Shown piece by piece: positions 1 through 5,283 of a DNA stretch of 5,283 nucleotides. The notes below the pieces were generated by a model. That model did no database searches and was not told the origin of the DNA. It saw nothing but the letters and a program-made list of their open reading frames with translations. Source of the stretch: Pseudomonadota bacterium (GTDB lineage Bacteria > Pseudomonadota > Gammaproteobacteria > Burkholderiales > Ferrovaceae); the NCBI GenBank assembly GCA_021804705.1, contig JAJZHC010000108.1, positions 1 to 5,283 of the forward strand. The letters are read 5' to 3'. Every line of letters begins with the position of its first letter. Position 1 is the stretch's first letter. The translations under genes were made by a program, and so were the position numbers.

Positions 1-49
1 GATGCCTTTATGAGCCGTTGTTGGCAGGCAGTCATTGCATTTGGAAAAC

Positions 50-58
50 TGCTATGAT
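50..58 (+). promoter_or_regulatory. Probable extended -10 promoter for the small exported-protein gene
   Basis: The bases TGCTATGAT match the extended -10 pattern TGnTATAAT with one mismatch in the hexamer. An overlapping GATAAT lies at 56-61. No good -35 box is seen at 16-18 bases: TTGGCA at 21-26 is too far upstream, and TTGCAT at 35-40 is weak and closely spaced. This suits an extended -10 promoter, which depends less on a -35. Transcription would begin near position 65, giving a leader of about 50 bases before the ATG at 115. This is prediction from pattern only. Confidence 0.45.
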
Positions 59-64
59 AATGCA

Positions 65-76
65 CCCCTCGAGGGG
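65..76. promoter_or_regulatory. Perfect 12-bp palindrome at the predicted transcription start
   Basis: CCCCTCGAGGGG is its own reverse complement. It begins about where transcription from the 50-58 promoter should start. It could be an operator for a dimeric regulator, or a 5'-terminal RNA hairpin (four G-C pairs around a UCGA loop) that protects the message. The sequence does not decide between these, and chance is possible at this length. Confidence 0.35.
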
Positions 77-86
77 GTAATCCCAA

Positions 87-99
87 TAGTGAGTCACTA
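87..99. promoter_or_regulatory. Odd-centred 13-bp inverted repeat in the leader
   Basis: TAGTGA and TCACTA are perfect inverted arms around a single G. A one-base loop cannot form as an RNA hairpin, so if functional this would be a DNA-binding site. It lies just upstream of the ribosome-binding site AAAGGA (102-107). No particular regulator is recognised. Confidence 0.25.
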
Positions 100-114
100 A
101 AAAAGGAAAATACC

Positions 115-336
115 ATGATCCGTTCCACTCTGATTGCTGCTCTGTTGGCCGCCTTTACTGCTACCGCTTTTGCTGCTGATGCTCCTGCTCCTGCCGCCGC
201 TCCTGCCGCCAAGAAGGAAGAAGCCAAGAAGGTAGAAAAGAAGGCCGAGAAGAAAGAAGCCAAGAAAGCAGAAAAGAAAGAAGCCAAGAAAGAAGAAGCC
301 AAGAAAGAAGAAAAGAAAGCCGCTGACAAGAAGTAA
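115..336 (+). CDS. Small exported Lys/Ala/Glu-rich protein of unknown function
   Basis: This 73-residue protein is not recognised as a named family. Residues 1-20 form a Sec signal peptide: Arg3, a hydrophobic stretch rich in Ala and Leu, and an AFA|AD cleavage site after residue 20. Residues 21-32 are a Pro/Ala linker. Residues 33-73 are almost only Lys, Glu and Ala, with a tandem 8-residue repeat AEKKEAKK at 44-51 and 52-59. The mature part has about 20 Lys against 13 acidic residues, so it is basic, has no Cys and should act in the periplasm. The E/K spacing favours i to i+4 salt bridges, as in charged single alpha-helices. The start is supported by AAAGGA seven bases upstream. It has its own promoter and terminator, so it is probably monocistronic. 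Ala codons are often GCT, unlike the GC-rich neighbours, which may reflect high expression. Composition recalls the acid-shock protein Asr, but homology is not shown. Confidence 0.85.
   Translation: MIRSTLIAALLAAFTATAFAADAPAPAAAPAAKKEEAKKVEKKAEKKEAKKAEKKEAKKEEAKKEEKKAADKK
210..333 (+). repeat. Purine-rich low-complexity tract with a 24-bp period
   Basis: The coding strand is nearly all A and G, broken only by a few pyrimidines, mostly from GCC codons. A 19-base segment at 250-268 recurs exactly at 274-292, a 24-base spacing that matches the 8-residue protein repeat. Such tracts can gain or lose units by slippage, so the length may vary between strains. Confidence 0.7.
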
Positions 337-346
337 GCTTTCTTCG

Positions 347-360
347 CCAGTCTTCACTGG
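347..360 (+). other. Small hairpin before the terminator
   Basis: CCAGT and ACTGG pair around a CTTC loop, and a flanking G-U pair (346/361) can extend the stem. It lies between the stop codon at 336 and the terminator at 374-400, with no T-run after it. It may add 3'-end stability to the small message, or be incidental. Confidence 0.3.
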
Positions 361-373
361 TGATGGCATCATG

Positions 374-400
374 AAAGGCGACGGTTACGTCGCCTTTTTT
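374..400 (+). terminator. Strong rho-independent terminator of the small gene
   Basis: A perfect 10-bp stem (374-383 with 388-397) with a GTTA loop (384-387) runs into six T residues (395-400). This is a textbook intrinsic terminator for + strand transcription. It lies 37 bases after the stop of the small exported-protein gene and only 30 bases before the rhodanese start. On the - strand there is only a three-T run, so it is directional. Confidence 0.9.
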
Positions 401-430
401 CTTGCCCGTCACAACCTGCCGAGGTGCCCC

Positions 431-829
431 ATGAAACGCGGTTATAAAACCCTGGTGGATGAAGCCCAGGCCCTCATCACCACCTACTCCGTCGCTGAAG
501 TCCTGCAAAAGCTGTCCCACCCCGATGTGCTGCTGGTGGATGTGCGCGATACGCGCGAACTGGAGCGCGAGGGTACCATCCCCGGCGCCTTTCATGCCTC
601 ACGGGGCGTTCTGGAGTTCTGGGTGGACCCCGAATCGCCCTATTACAAGACCGTTTTCGGTGAACCGAGGGAGTTCATCCTGTTCTGCGCCGCAGGCTGG
701 CGCAGCGCGCTCGCCACCAGAACGCTACTGGAGATGGGGCTGGCACGCGTGGCCCACATGGACGGAGGCTTCACGGCCTGGAAGGCGGCGGGCGCGCCCG
801 TGGTGGAAAAGCCGCGGAGATCAGCCTGA
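431..829 (+). CDS. Single-domain rhodanese-like sulfurtransferase
   Basis: This is a 132-residue cytoplasmic protein made of one rhodanese domain, the usual size for stand-alone versions. Visible signatures are LLVDVRDTRE (34-43), containing the conserved Asp-Arg pair, IPGAFHA (50-56), the active-site loop CAAGWRS (86-92) with catalytic Cys86 and Arg91, and the C-terminal HMDGGFTAWKAAGAPV (109-124). The family moves a sulfane sulfur through a persulfide on the Cys; the physiological donor and acceptor cannot be told from sequence. The loop has the six-residue length of sulfurtransferases rather than the longer loop of Cdc25/arsenate-reductase-type phosphatases. I chose ATG 431, with GAGGTG four bases upstream, over the in-frame ATG at 371. 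The latter lies at the foot of the terminator stem and would add 20 residues without family character. No promoter is evident in the 30 bases after the terminator. It converges with phaP. Confidence 0.93.
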   Translation: MKRGYKTLVDEAQALITTYSVAEVLQKLSHPDVLLVDVRDTRELEREGTIPGAFHASRGVLEFWVDPESPYYKTVFGEPREFILFCAAGWRSALATRTLLEMGLARVAHMDGGFTAWKAAGAPVVEKPRRSA

Positions 830-836
830 CCCGGTG

Positions 837-1358
837 TTACTGCTTTTTTTCCAGCGCATCGTGCATGGCGCGCGCGTTGGCCTCGGCCATGTCCATGGCC
901 TGTCGGGCCGTCTTCTGCGCCGCAGCGTAGGCGCTGGTGCCGGCTGCCATCAGTGAATTGAAGGCGGCATTGAGGGGTTCATACCCTTGGGGCAGCTTGG
1001 CAAACGCACCAAAGGCGTCATTGAGCTTATGGTTGAAAGCGTTGATCTGCGCCTCCACCATGCCGGCAATTTCCTGTGCCGTTTCCTTGGAGATGGTGTA
1101 GGTCCTCTCCACATGCGCCTTGGCCTTGTCGCTGCTGGGCGTGAGAAATTCCACCTGAAGGGCGTACCATTCCTGCGGCGTCCTGGCCTGGGCCAGGCGA
1201 CTGGCATGGTTATGCAGCGCCTCGATCTGCTCACGCACCGCCGTCATGTTGGCCTCAGAGACCTTTTCGGTGCTGTCCAGCAATACCTTGGACAGGCTCG
1301 TCAAACGCTCAAAATGATCCTGCTGGGCCTTGAGCAGCTGCTCGGGGGGGGTGGACAT
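837..1358 (-). CDS. phaP: Phasin, PHB granule-associated protein
   Basis: This 173-residue protein matches the PhaP phasin family (Phasin_2 type) in length and pattern. The N-terminal segment PEQLLKAQQDHFERLTSLS (5-23) leads into long amphipathic helices, with the family-style stretch TPQEWYALQVEF (60-71) and an Ala-rich C-terminal helix ending in EKKQ. Phasins coat polyhydroxybutyrate granules in the cytoplasm, controlling their number and size and shielding the surface. There is no signal peptide, membrane segment or Cys. The ATG at 1358 has a good ribosome-binding site, AGGAG (1366-1370), seven bases away. It lies 87 bases after chrA on the same strand. No biosynthesis genes (phaA, phaB, phaC) or phaR are in the window, so this is a detached phasin gene. 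The 3' end faces the rhodanese gene. Confidence 0.93.
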   Translation of the reverse strand: MSTPPEQLLKAQQDHFERLTSLSKVLLDSTEKVSEANMTAVREQIEALHNHASRLAQARTPQEWYALQVEFLTPSSDKAKAHVERTYTISKETAQEIAGMVEAQINAFNHKLNDAFGAFAKLPQGYEPLNAAFNSLMAAGTSAYAAAQKTARQAMDMAEANARAMHDALEKKQ

Positions 1359-1445
1359 GGAGTTTCTCCTGAAGGATGGAATCAGACACCGCCTGCTGAA
1401 AACATACTCCTTTTCTGAAGACAGTTCTACCTTTGAAAACCTTTT
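1359..1445 (-). other. chrA-phaP intergenic leader
   Basis: These 87 bases separate the chrA stop from the phaP start. They contain the phaP ribosome-binding site (1366-1370). No hairpin followed by a T-run is seen, so there is no intrinsic terminator for chrA. No convincing -35/-10 pair is seen either. The region is richer in A and T than its neighbours, which would fit a promoter not recognisable by eye. Confidence 0.4.
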
Positions 1446-2720
1446 TCAGTAACCCAGCAGGGTGGCGAGCGACCCCACCGCACCCGAGCCCAGCACCACT
1501 GCCCAGGTGGGAATGGCAGGTCGTGCATACAGTACATAAAAAGTCAGGATGGCCAGCACGGCCATCAGGCTGTTCACAGCCAGCCCGCCGCCGGCCACCA
1601 CATGACTCAGGGCGCGCAGTGCCAGCAACCCGATCAGGCCCACCACCGCCGCGGAAATGGCGATCAGGGGCGCTCCCAGATTGGGCAGATGGCGGGTGCG
1701 CTCCACCCACGGCGCGCCCACCAGAATGGCGAGGAAGCCTGGCAGGAAGGTGTACCACACGGCCAGCACGCCCCCCAGAAGGGCCATCAGGTCGCGCATC
1801 CAGTCCACGAGATGCAGGTGGTTCCAGCTGGACAGATAACCCACGAAGGCCACGATCATGATGAGCGGCCCGGGGGTGGTCTCCCCCAGTGCCAGCGCAT
1901 CCATCATCTGGGTGGTGGTGATCCAGCCATGCTGTTGTACCGCGCCTTGCCACACATAGGGCAGCACGGTGTAGGCACCGCCAAAGGAAAACAGGGCGGT
2001 TCCCGTATAGAAAAACCCCTGCTGGCGAAACCACTCACCCTGCGCACCGGCGAGGGTGGCCAGGGCGAGGGGCAGGAGCCACAGCAGCGCGCCTGAGAGC
2101 AGGATGCGCCAGGCCCCCTGTGAGGGCCGGAAAGCCGTCACGGAGGACAACCCCTGCGGGCTGTCGGGCAGGTAGCGCGCGCGCCAGGTCCAGCCCGCAG
2201 CAGCAGCGCCCAGAATGATGAGGGCAAAGGGCACATGCACCACGGACAGCCCCACGGCAGCGCAGGCGGTCCACACATGGATGTCCTCGCGCAGGCTTTT
2301 TCTGCCGATGCGCACTGCCGCCATCACGATCAGCGCCAGCACCGCAGGCTTGAGCCCCATGAAGAACCCCGCCACGCCAGGCACCTGCCCGTAATGGACG
2401 TAGAGGGTGGCAAAACCCAGCAGGATGAGGATGGAGGGCAGGATGAACAGCAGCCCGGCGGCCAGCCCGCCACGCAGGCCATGCAGCAGCCACCCCAGGT
2501 AGGTGGCCAGCTGTTGGGCCTCGGGGCCTGGCAGCAGCATGCAATAGTTCATGGCATGCTGAAAATGGGCCTCGTCAACCCAGCGTTTTCGCACCACGAT
2601 GTCCTCGTGCATCATCGCAATCTGCGCCACCGGACCGCCAAAGCTGGTCCAGCCCAGCCGGTGCCAGTAGCGCACGGCCTCGCCTAGCGAGGGCGTCGCA
2701 ACGGGGGGTGGAGCACTCAC
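1446..2720 (-). CDS. chrA: Chromate transporter, long-form CHR family
   Basis: At 424 residues this is a full-length two-domain (LCHR) member of the chromate ion transporter family, an inner-membrane protein. The N-terminal half carries GWTSFGGPVAQIAMMHED (23-40) and NYCMLLPGPEAQQLATYLGW (58-77). The C-terminal half repeats the pattern with FSFGGAYTVLPYV (244-256) and ALGETTPGPL (277-286). About ten hydrophobic segments are visible. Characterised members expel chromate driven by membrane energy; many relatives are assigned only by similarity, so the real substrate is open. The start is GTG (2718-2720), overlapping the TGA stop of the upstream cyclic-di-GMP gene. The bases before it lack a good Shine-Dalgarno, and the next Met (36) would delete the first SFGGP motif, so GTG with translational coupling is the best choice. 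No chrB or other metal-resistance gene is in the window. Confidence 0.93.
   Translation of the reverse strand: MSAPPPVATPSLGEAVRYWHRLGWTSFGGPVAQIAMMHEDIVVRKRWVDEAHFQHAMNYCMLLPGPEAQQLATYLGWLLHGLRGGLAAGLLFILPSILILLGFATLYVHYGQVPGVAGFFMGLKPAVLALIVMAAVRIGRKSLREDIHVWTACAAVGLSVVHVPFALIILGAAAAGWTWRARYLPDSPQGLSSVTAFRPSQGAWRILLSGALLWLLPLALATLAGAQGEWFRQQGFFYTGTALFSFGGAYTVLPYVWQGAVQQHGWITTTQMMDALALGETTPGPLIMIVAFVGYLSSWNHLHLVDWMRDLMALLGGVLAVWYTFLPGFLAILVGAPWVERTRHLPNLGAPLIAISAAVVGLIGLLALRALSHVVAGGGLAVNSLMAVLAILTFYVLYARPAIPTWAVVLGSGAVGSLATLLGY
2717..2720 (-). other. GTGA stop/start overlap between the cyclic-di-GMP gene and chrA
   Basis: Read on the - strand, the four bases GTGA contain the GTG start of chrA and the TGA stop of the upstream gene. 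The preceding bases contain no purine-rich ribosome-binding site. This arrangement normally means reinitiation by ribosomes finishing the upstream gene, and it places both genes on one transcript. Confidence 0.85.
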
Positions 2721-5283
2721 CAGGACACCGGACGCAACAAAAGGGCCTCAAACTCGATGGCGGGCACCGGCCGGGAGTACAGGTACCCCTGACCGAAATC
2801 GCAGCCGGCTGCCTTGAGCAGGCTGCGCTGTTCCGCCGTTTCAATGCCCTCGGCAATGACCTTGAGCCCCAGTTTGTGGGCCATGGCGATGATGGCCTCG
2901 GAGAGCGTGCGGCTGTTGGCATCCAGCACCAGGTTGCGCACAAAGATCTGGTCGATCTTGAGGTAATCGATGTGGTATTTGTTGAGGTAGGACAGCGAGG
3001 AATAACCGGTGCCGAAATCGTCAATGGCCACCTGGATTTCTGCATCCCGAAAGGCCAGCAGCTTGTCGGTCACGCCGCTATCGGCTCCCAGCAGCAGGCT
3101 TTCGGTGATCTCGATGGCCACGCTGCGCCCTGACAGGCCCAACGCCAGCAGGTATTCCAGCCAGTCCTGCACAACATGCGCCTCGTTGTGAAACTGCAGC
3201 GGCGACATGTTGACGCTGATCTGCAGGTCGGGGCTGGCGCCCTTCCAGAGTTTGGCATAACGGGCCGCCTCCTTGAACACCCAGTCGCCGATATCCATGA
3301 TAAGGCCGGTCTCTTCGGCCAGCGGCACAAATTCAGCGGGAGGCACCTGCCCCTGCTCCGGATGGTTCCAGCGCAACAGGGCCTCGGCCTTGACGATGCG
3401 CCCCAGGGCCATGTCCACGATGGGCTGGAAGTGCAACTCAAACTGCCGGTTGCCCAGGGCCCGGCGCAGGGCGTTATGCATCTTCAGTCGGTGCTGGGCC
3501 TTGTCCTGCAGGGCAGGCGTGAAATAGCTGAAACGGTTGCGCCCCGCATTCTTGGCTGCATACATGGCCTGGTCGGCGTTCTTCAGCATCTGGTCCACAT
3601 CCTGGGCGTCGAGCGGATACAGGGTGATACCAATGCTGGCCGAGATGTACACCTGCCCCTGGCTGTCGTCCAGCACAAAGGGTTCGGCAAGCCGCGTCAG
3701 GATGTTCTGTGCAATCTTCTCGATGTAGCCCGCATCGCGAATTTGCGATACGGCAACGGTGAATTCATCGCCCCCGAGGCGGGCCACCGAGTCCGTTTCG
3801 CGAACGCATTCGCGAATGCGGCGCGCGGTTTCCACCAGCAGGACATCGCCGATGTGATGGCCCAGCGTGTCGTTGACTTCCTTGAAGCGGTCGAGGTCAA
3901 TAAACAGCAGCCCCAGCAGTTCGCCGTCACGATGCGCCTTCTTGATGCCCTGATCGAGGCGGTCATAGAACATGTAGCGATTGGGCAGATCGGTGAGCAG
4001 GTCGAAATTGGCCTGTTTCCAGATGAGATCGTCGTAGCGTTTCTTTTCGGTGATGTCCTGTAGCACCAGCACGATATGGGTCTCACCCAGCATCTGGATG
4101 GTCTCCGCAGAGATGAGGCAGGTGGCGCGATGGTGCTGGGCATTCACCACAGTCTCAAAACCCTCCACGCGTCCGACAGTTTTGAGTTCCGTCACCAGCC
4201 GCACGCGATCTTCGGGATTACCCCACACGCCCAGCGCCAGCGCCGTGCGTCCCAAGGCCTGGTCGCGCGCAATGCCCATGAAGCGGCTCCAGGCCGCATT
4301 GACATCCACAAAGGTGCCATCGGACAGCCGGGTGATGGTCACGGGGTTGGGCAAATTGGAAAACACCTTGGAGAATTTTTCTTCAGAAAGACGCAGCGCT
4401 GCTTCGGCTTCCTTGCTTTCGGTGATGTCGATCTGCAGTCCCAGCATGCGGCGGGCCTGGCTTTTTTCGTCGAAGGCCACGGCCCGGCCGATGCTGTTGA
4501 TCCAGCGATACGAGCCGTTGGCGTGGCGCAGACGATAGCTTATGTCGAAATGATCAAGCCGCAGTTCGCGCACCTTGCGTACCATGCCCGTCACGAGGGC
4601 CTGATCGTCCGGATGGACGCGCTCGGCCCAAAAGGCATGGCTTTGTCCCGAGACATCGGGCATCTCGCCCAGCATCTGAAAATAGATGGGCGTGGCGTAC
4701 CAGACATCGCGGCGCAGATCCCAATCCCATACCCCGATGCCGGTGGCCTCCAGGGTGAGGCGCAGGCGGGCTTCGTTTTCCTCCAGTTGGGCCAGCGCGC
4801 GATGGCGTTCGGCTTCGCGATCGAAATTGTCCAGAGCAAAGGAAATGTCACGCGCCATTTCATCGAACAGACGCACCACATCGTCGTCAAAGGCGTCGGG
4901 GTGCTCGTGATAGACCACCAGGATGGCCACCGGACGACGCGCACGAATGATGGGAAAGGCCCCGACCGAACCCCAGCCATGACGTGCGGCCTGGGCCTTC
5001 CAGGGGCCGGTGATGGGGCTGTCCATGAAATGGTTGACCACCACATTGCGCTGCTCGCGCCACGCCATGCCCGAGGGCCCACGACCTTCAGGCACATCAA
5101 TGCTGGAGGACACCCAGACGTCGCGCAGTTCGTCCGCCCCGGCACCGTAGCTCACCACGGCGCTGATGCGTTGGGTGGCCTCATCGTGCAAACCGACCCA
5201 GGCCACCTTCATGCCACCAAACTCGACCGCCATGCGGCACACCAGGGGATATAGCCGGCTCTGGTCCTCCATCCGTACGATGG
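2717..5283 (-). CDS. GAF-PAS-PAS-GGDEF-EAL cyclic-di-GMP signalling protein, 5' end outside window
   Basis: Residues are numbered from the Met codon at 5272, but the frame stays open to the window edge as I-V-R before that Met. It lacks a ribosome-binding site there, and IVR fits the start of the GAF fold, so the true start lies beyond 5283. Domains seen: GAF about 1-150, PAS about 165-287 (PAS_3-like, ending DITESKEAE), PAS about 291-412 (ending DITEKK), GGDEF about 413-582 and EAL about 590-846. The GGDEF motif is intact at 500-504, with metal and substrate residues in FIDLDRFKEVND (457-468) and an inhibitory I-site RETD (491-494). The EAL domain keeps EALLRW (630-635), N688, E721, D751, D752, K772, E808 and Q828, so it should be catalytically competent. 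It could make and break cyclic-di-GMP, with GAF/PAS ligands setting the balance. No membrane helix is visible, so this part is cytoplasmic. Confidence 0.95.
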   Translation of the reverse strand, partial: IVRMEDQSRLYPLVCRMAVEFGGMKVAWVGLHDEATQRISAVVSYGAGADELRDVWVSSSIDVPEGRGPSGMAWREQRNVVVNHFMDSPITGPWKAQAARHGWGSVGAFPIIRARRPVAILVVYHEHPDAFDDDVVRLFDEMARDISFALDNFDREAERHRALAQLEENEARLRLTLEATGIGVWDWDLRRDVWYATPIYFQMLGEMPDVSGQSHAFWAERVHPDDQALVTGMVRKVRELRLDHFDISYRLRHANGSYRWINSIGRAVAFDEKSQARRMLGLQIDITESKEAEAALRLSEEKFSKVFSNLPNPVTITRLSDGTFVDVNAAWSRFMGIARDQALGRTALALGVWGNPEDRVRLVTELKTVGRVEGFETVVNAQHHRATCLISAETIQMLGETHIVLVLQDITEKKRYDDLIWKQANFDLLTDLPNRYMFYDRLDQGIKKAHRDGELLGLLFIDLDRFKEVNDTLGHHIGDVLLVETARRIRECVRETDSVARLGGDEFTVAVSQIRDAGYIEKIAQNILTRLAEPFVLDDSQGQVYISASIGITLYPLDAQDVDQMLKNADQAMYAAKNAGRNRFSYFTPALQDKAQHRLKMHNALRRALGNRQFELHFQPIVDMALGRIVKAEALLRWNHPEQGQVPPAEFVPLAEETGLIMDIGDWVFKEAARYAKLWKGASPDLQISVNMSPLQFHNEAHVVQDWLEYLLALGLSGRSVAIEITESLLLGADSGVTDKLLAFRDAEIQVAIDDFGTGYSSLSYLNKYHIDYLKIDQIFVRNLVLDANSRTLSEAIIAMAHKLGLKVIAEGIETAEQRSLLKAAGCDFGQGYLYSRPVPAIEFEALLLRPVSW

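Noticed and set aside
1..57. Open + frame ending in TGA at 55-57 that might be the tail of an upstream gene
   Set aside because: It is only 18 codons, has no recognisable family residues, and overlaps the predicted promoter. It cannot be judged without sequence to the left.
371..430. Upstream in-frame ATG for the rhodanese at 371
   Set aside because: It overlaps the base of the terminator stem, lacks a good ribosome-binding site, and would add 20 residues unlike the family. ATG 431 has GAGGTG upstream and begins at the expected domain edge.
161..595. 144-residue - strand open frame across the small gene and rhodanese start
   Set aside because: It reads antisense through the low-complexity tract, the terminator and the rhodanese gene, with no ribosome-binding site or family character. 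The + strand genes explain this DNA.
841..850. T-run as an intrinsic terminator for the rhodanese
   Set aside because: Seven T residues are present, but no stable GC-rich stem directly precedes them. The run is explained by the Lys codons of phaP on the other strand.
837..856. In-phase A AAA AAG slippery heptamer near the phaP stop (programmed -1 frameshift?)
   Set aside because: The motif is real but encodes the common EKK tail two codons before the stop. No upstream Shine-Dalgarno-like stimulator or clear downstream hairpin is seen, and the -1 extension would be antisense rhodanese sequence.
1382..1405. Seven-codon mini-ORF (MFSAGGV) with AAGGAG before it in the phaP leader, - strand
   Set aside because: The ribosome-binding site is only one base from the ATG, too close to work normally, and there is no attenuator-like structure or regulatory codon run.
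2708..5254. Long + strand open frames opposite the cyclic-di-GMP gene (426, 888 and 1179 bases)
   Set aside because: They are codon-aligned with the true gene on the other strand. They stay open because the rare codons TTA, CTA and TCA are avoided in GC-rich genes. Their translations show no domain character.

Overview
The window looks like chromosomal DNA from a GC-rich proteobacterium, most probably a betaproteobacterium. The evidence is a PhaP-type phasin (PHB granule protein), a long GAF-PAS-PAS-GGDEF-EAL signalling protein and a long-form ChrA, together with GC-rich codon choice in four of the five genes. The lineage is inferred from protein style and was not checked by a search. There are no tRNA or rRNA genes, insertion sequences, CRISPR arrays or phage genes.

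Layout. On the + strand, positions 1-400 hold a self-contained small transcription unit: an extended -10 promoter, a 5' leader with two symmetric elements, a 73-residue exported Lys/Ala/Glu-rich protein (115-336), and a strong intrinsic terminator (374-400). A single-domain rhodanese follows at 431-829 (+). The other three genes lie on the - strand and are transcribed towards the rhodanese. They are a GAF-PAS-PAS-GGDEF-EAL cyclic-di-GMP protein (2717 to the right edge, 5' end outside the window), a chromate-transporter-family protein (chrA, 1446-2720) and a phasin (phaP, 837-1358).

How the genes may work together. The chrA GTG start overlaps the TGA stop of the cyclic-di-GMP gene by four bases and has no good ribosome-binding site of its own, so the two are very probably co-transcribed and translationally coupled. 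phaP follows chrA after 87 bases with its own good ribosome-binding site. No terminator is visible in that gap, so phaP could be third in the operon or have its own promoter. The rhodanese and phaP converge with only 7 bases between their stop codons.

Most of the window is ordinary. No clearly new multi-gene system is visible. The items most worth a second look are the small exported protein, whose mature part reads as a charged single alpha-helix, with its palindromic leader, and the coupling of an apparently intact dual-domain cyclic-di-GMP enzyme to a ChrA transporter.
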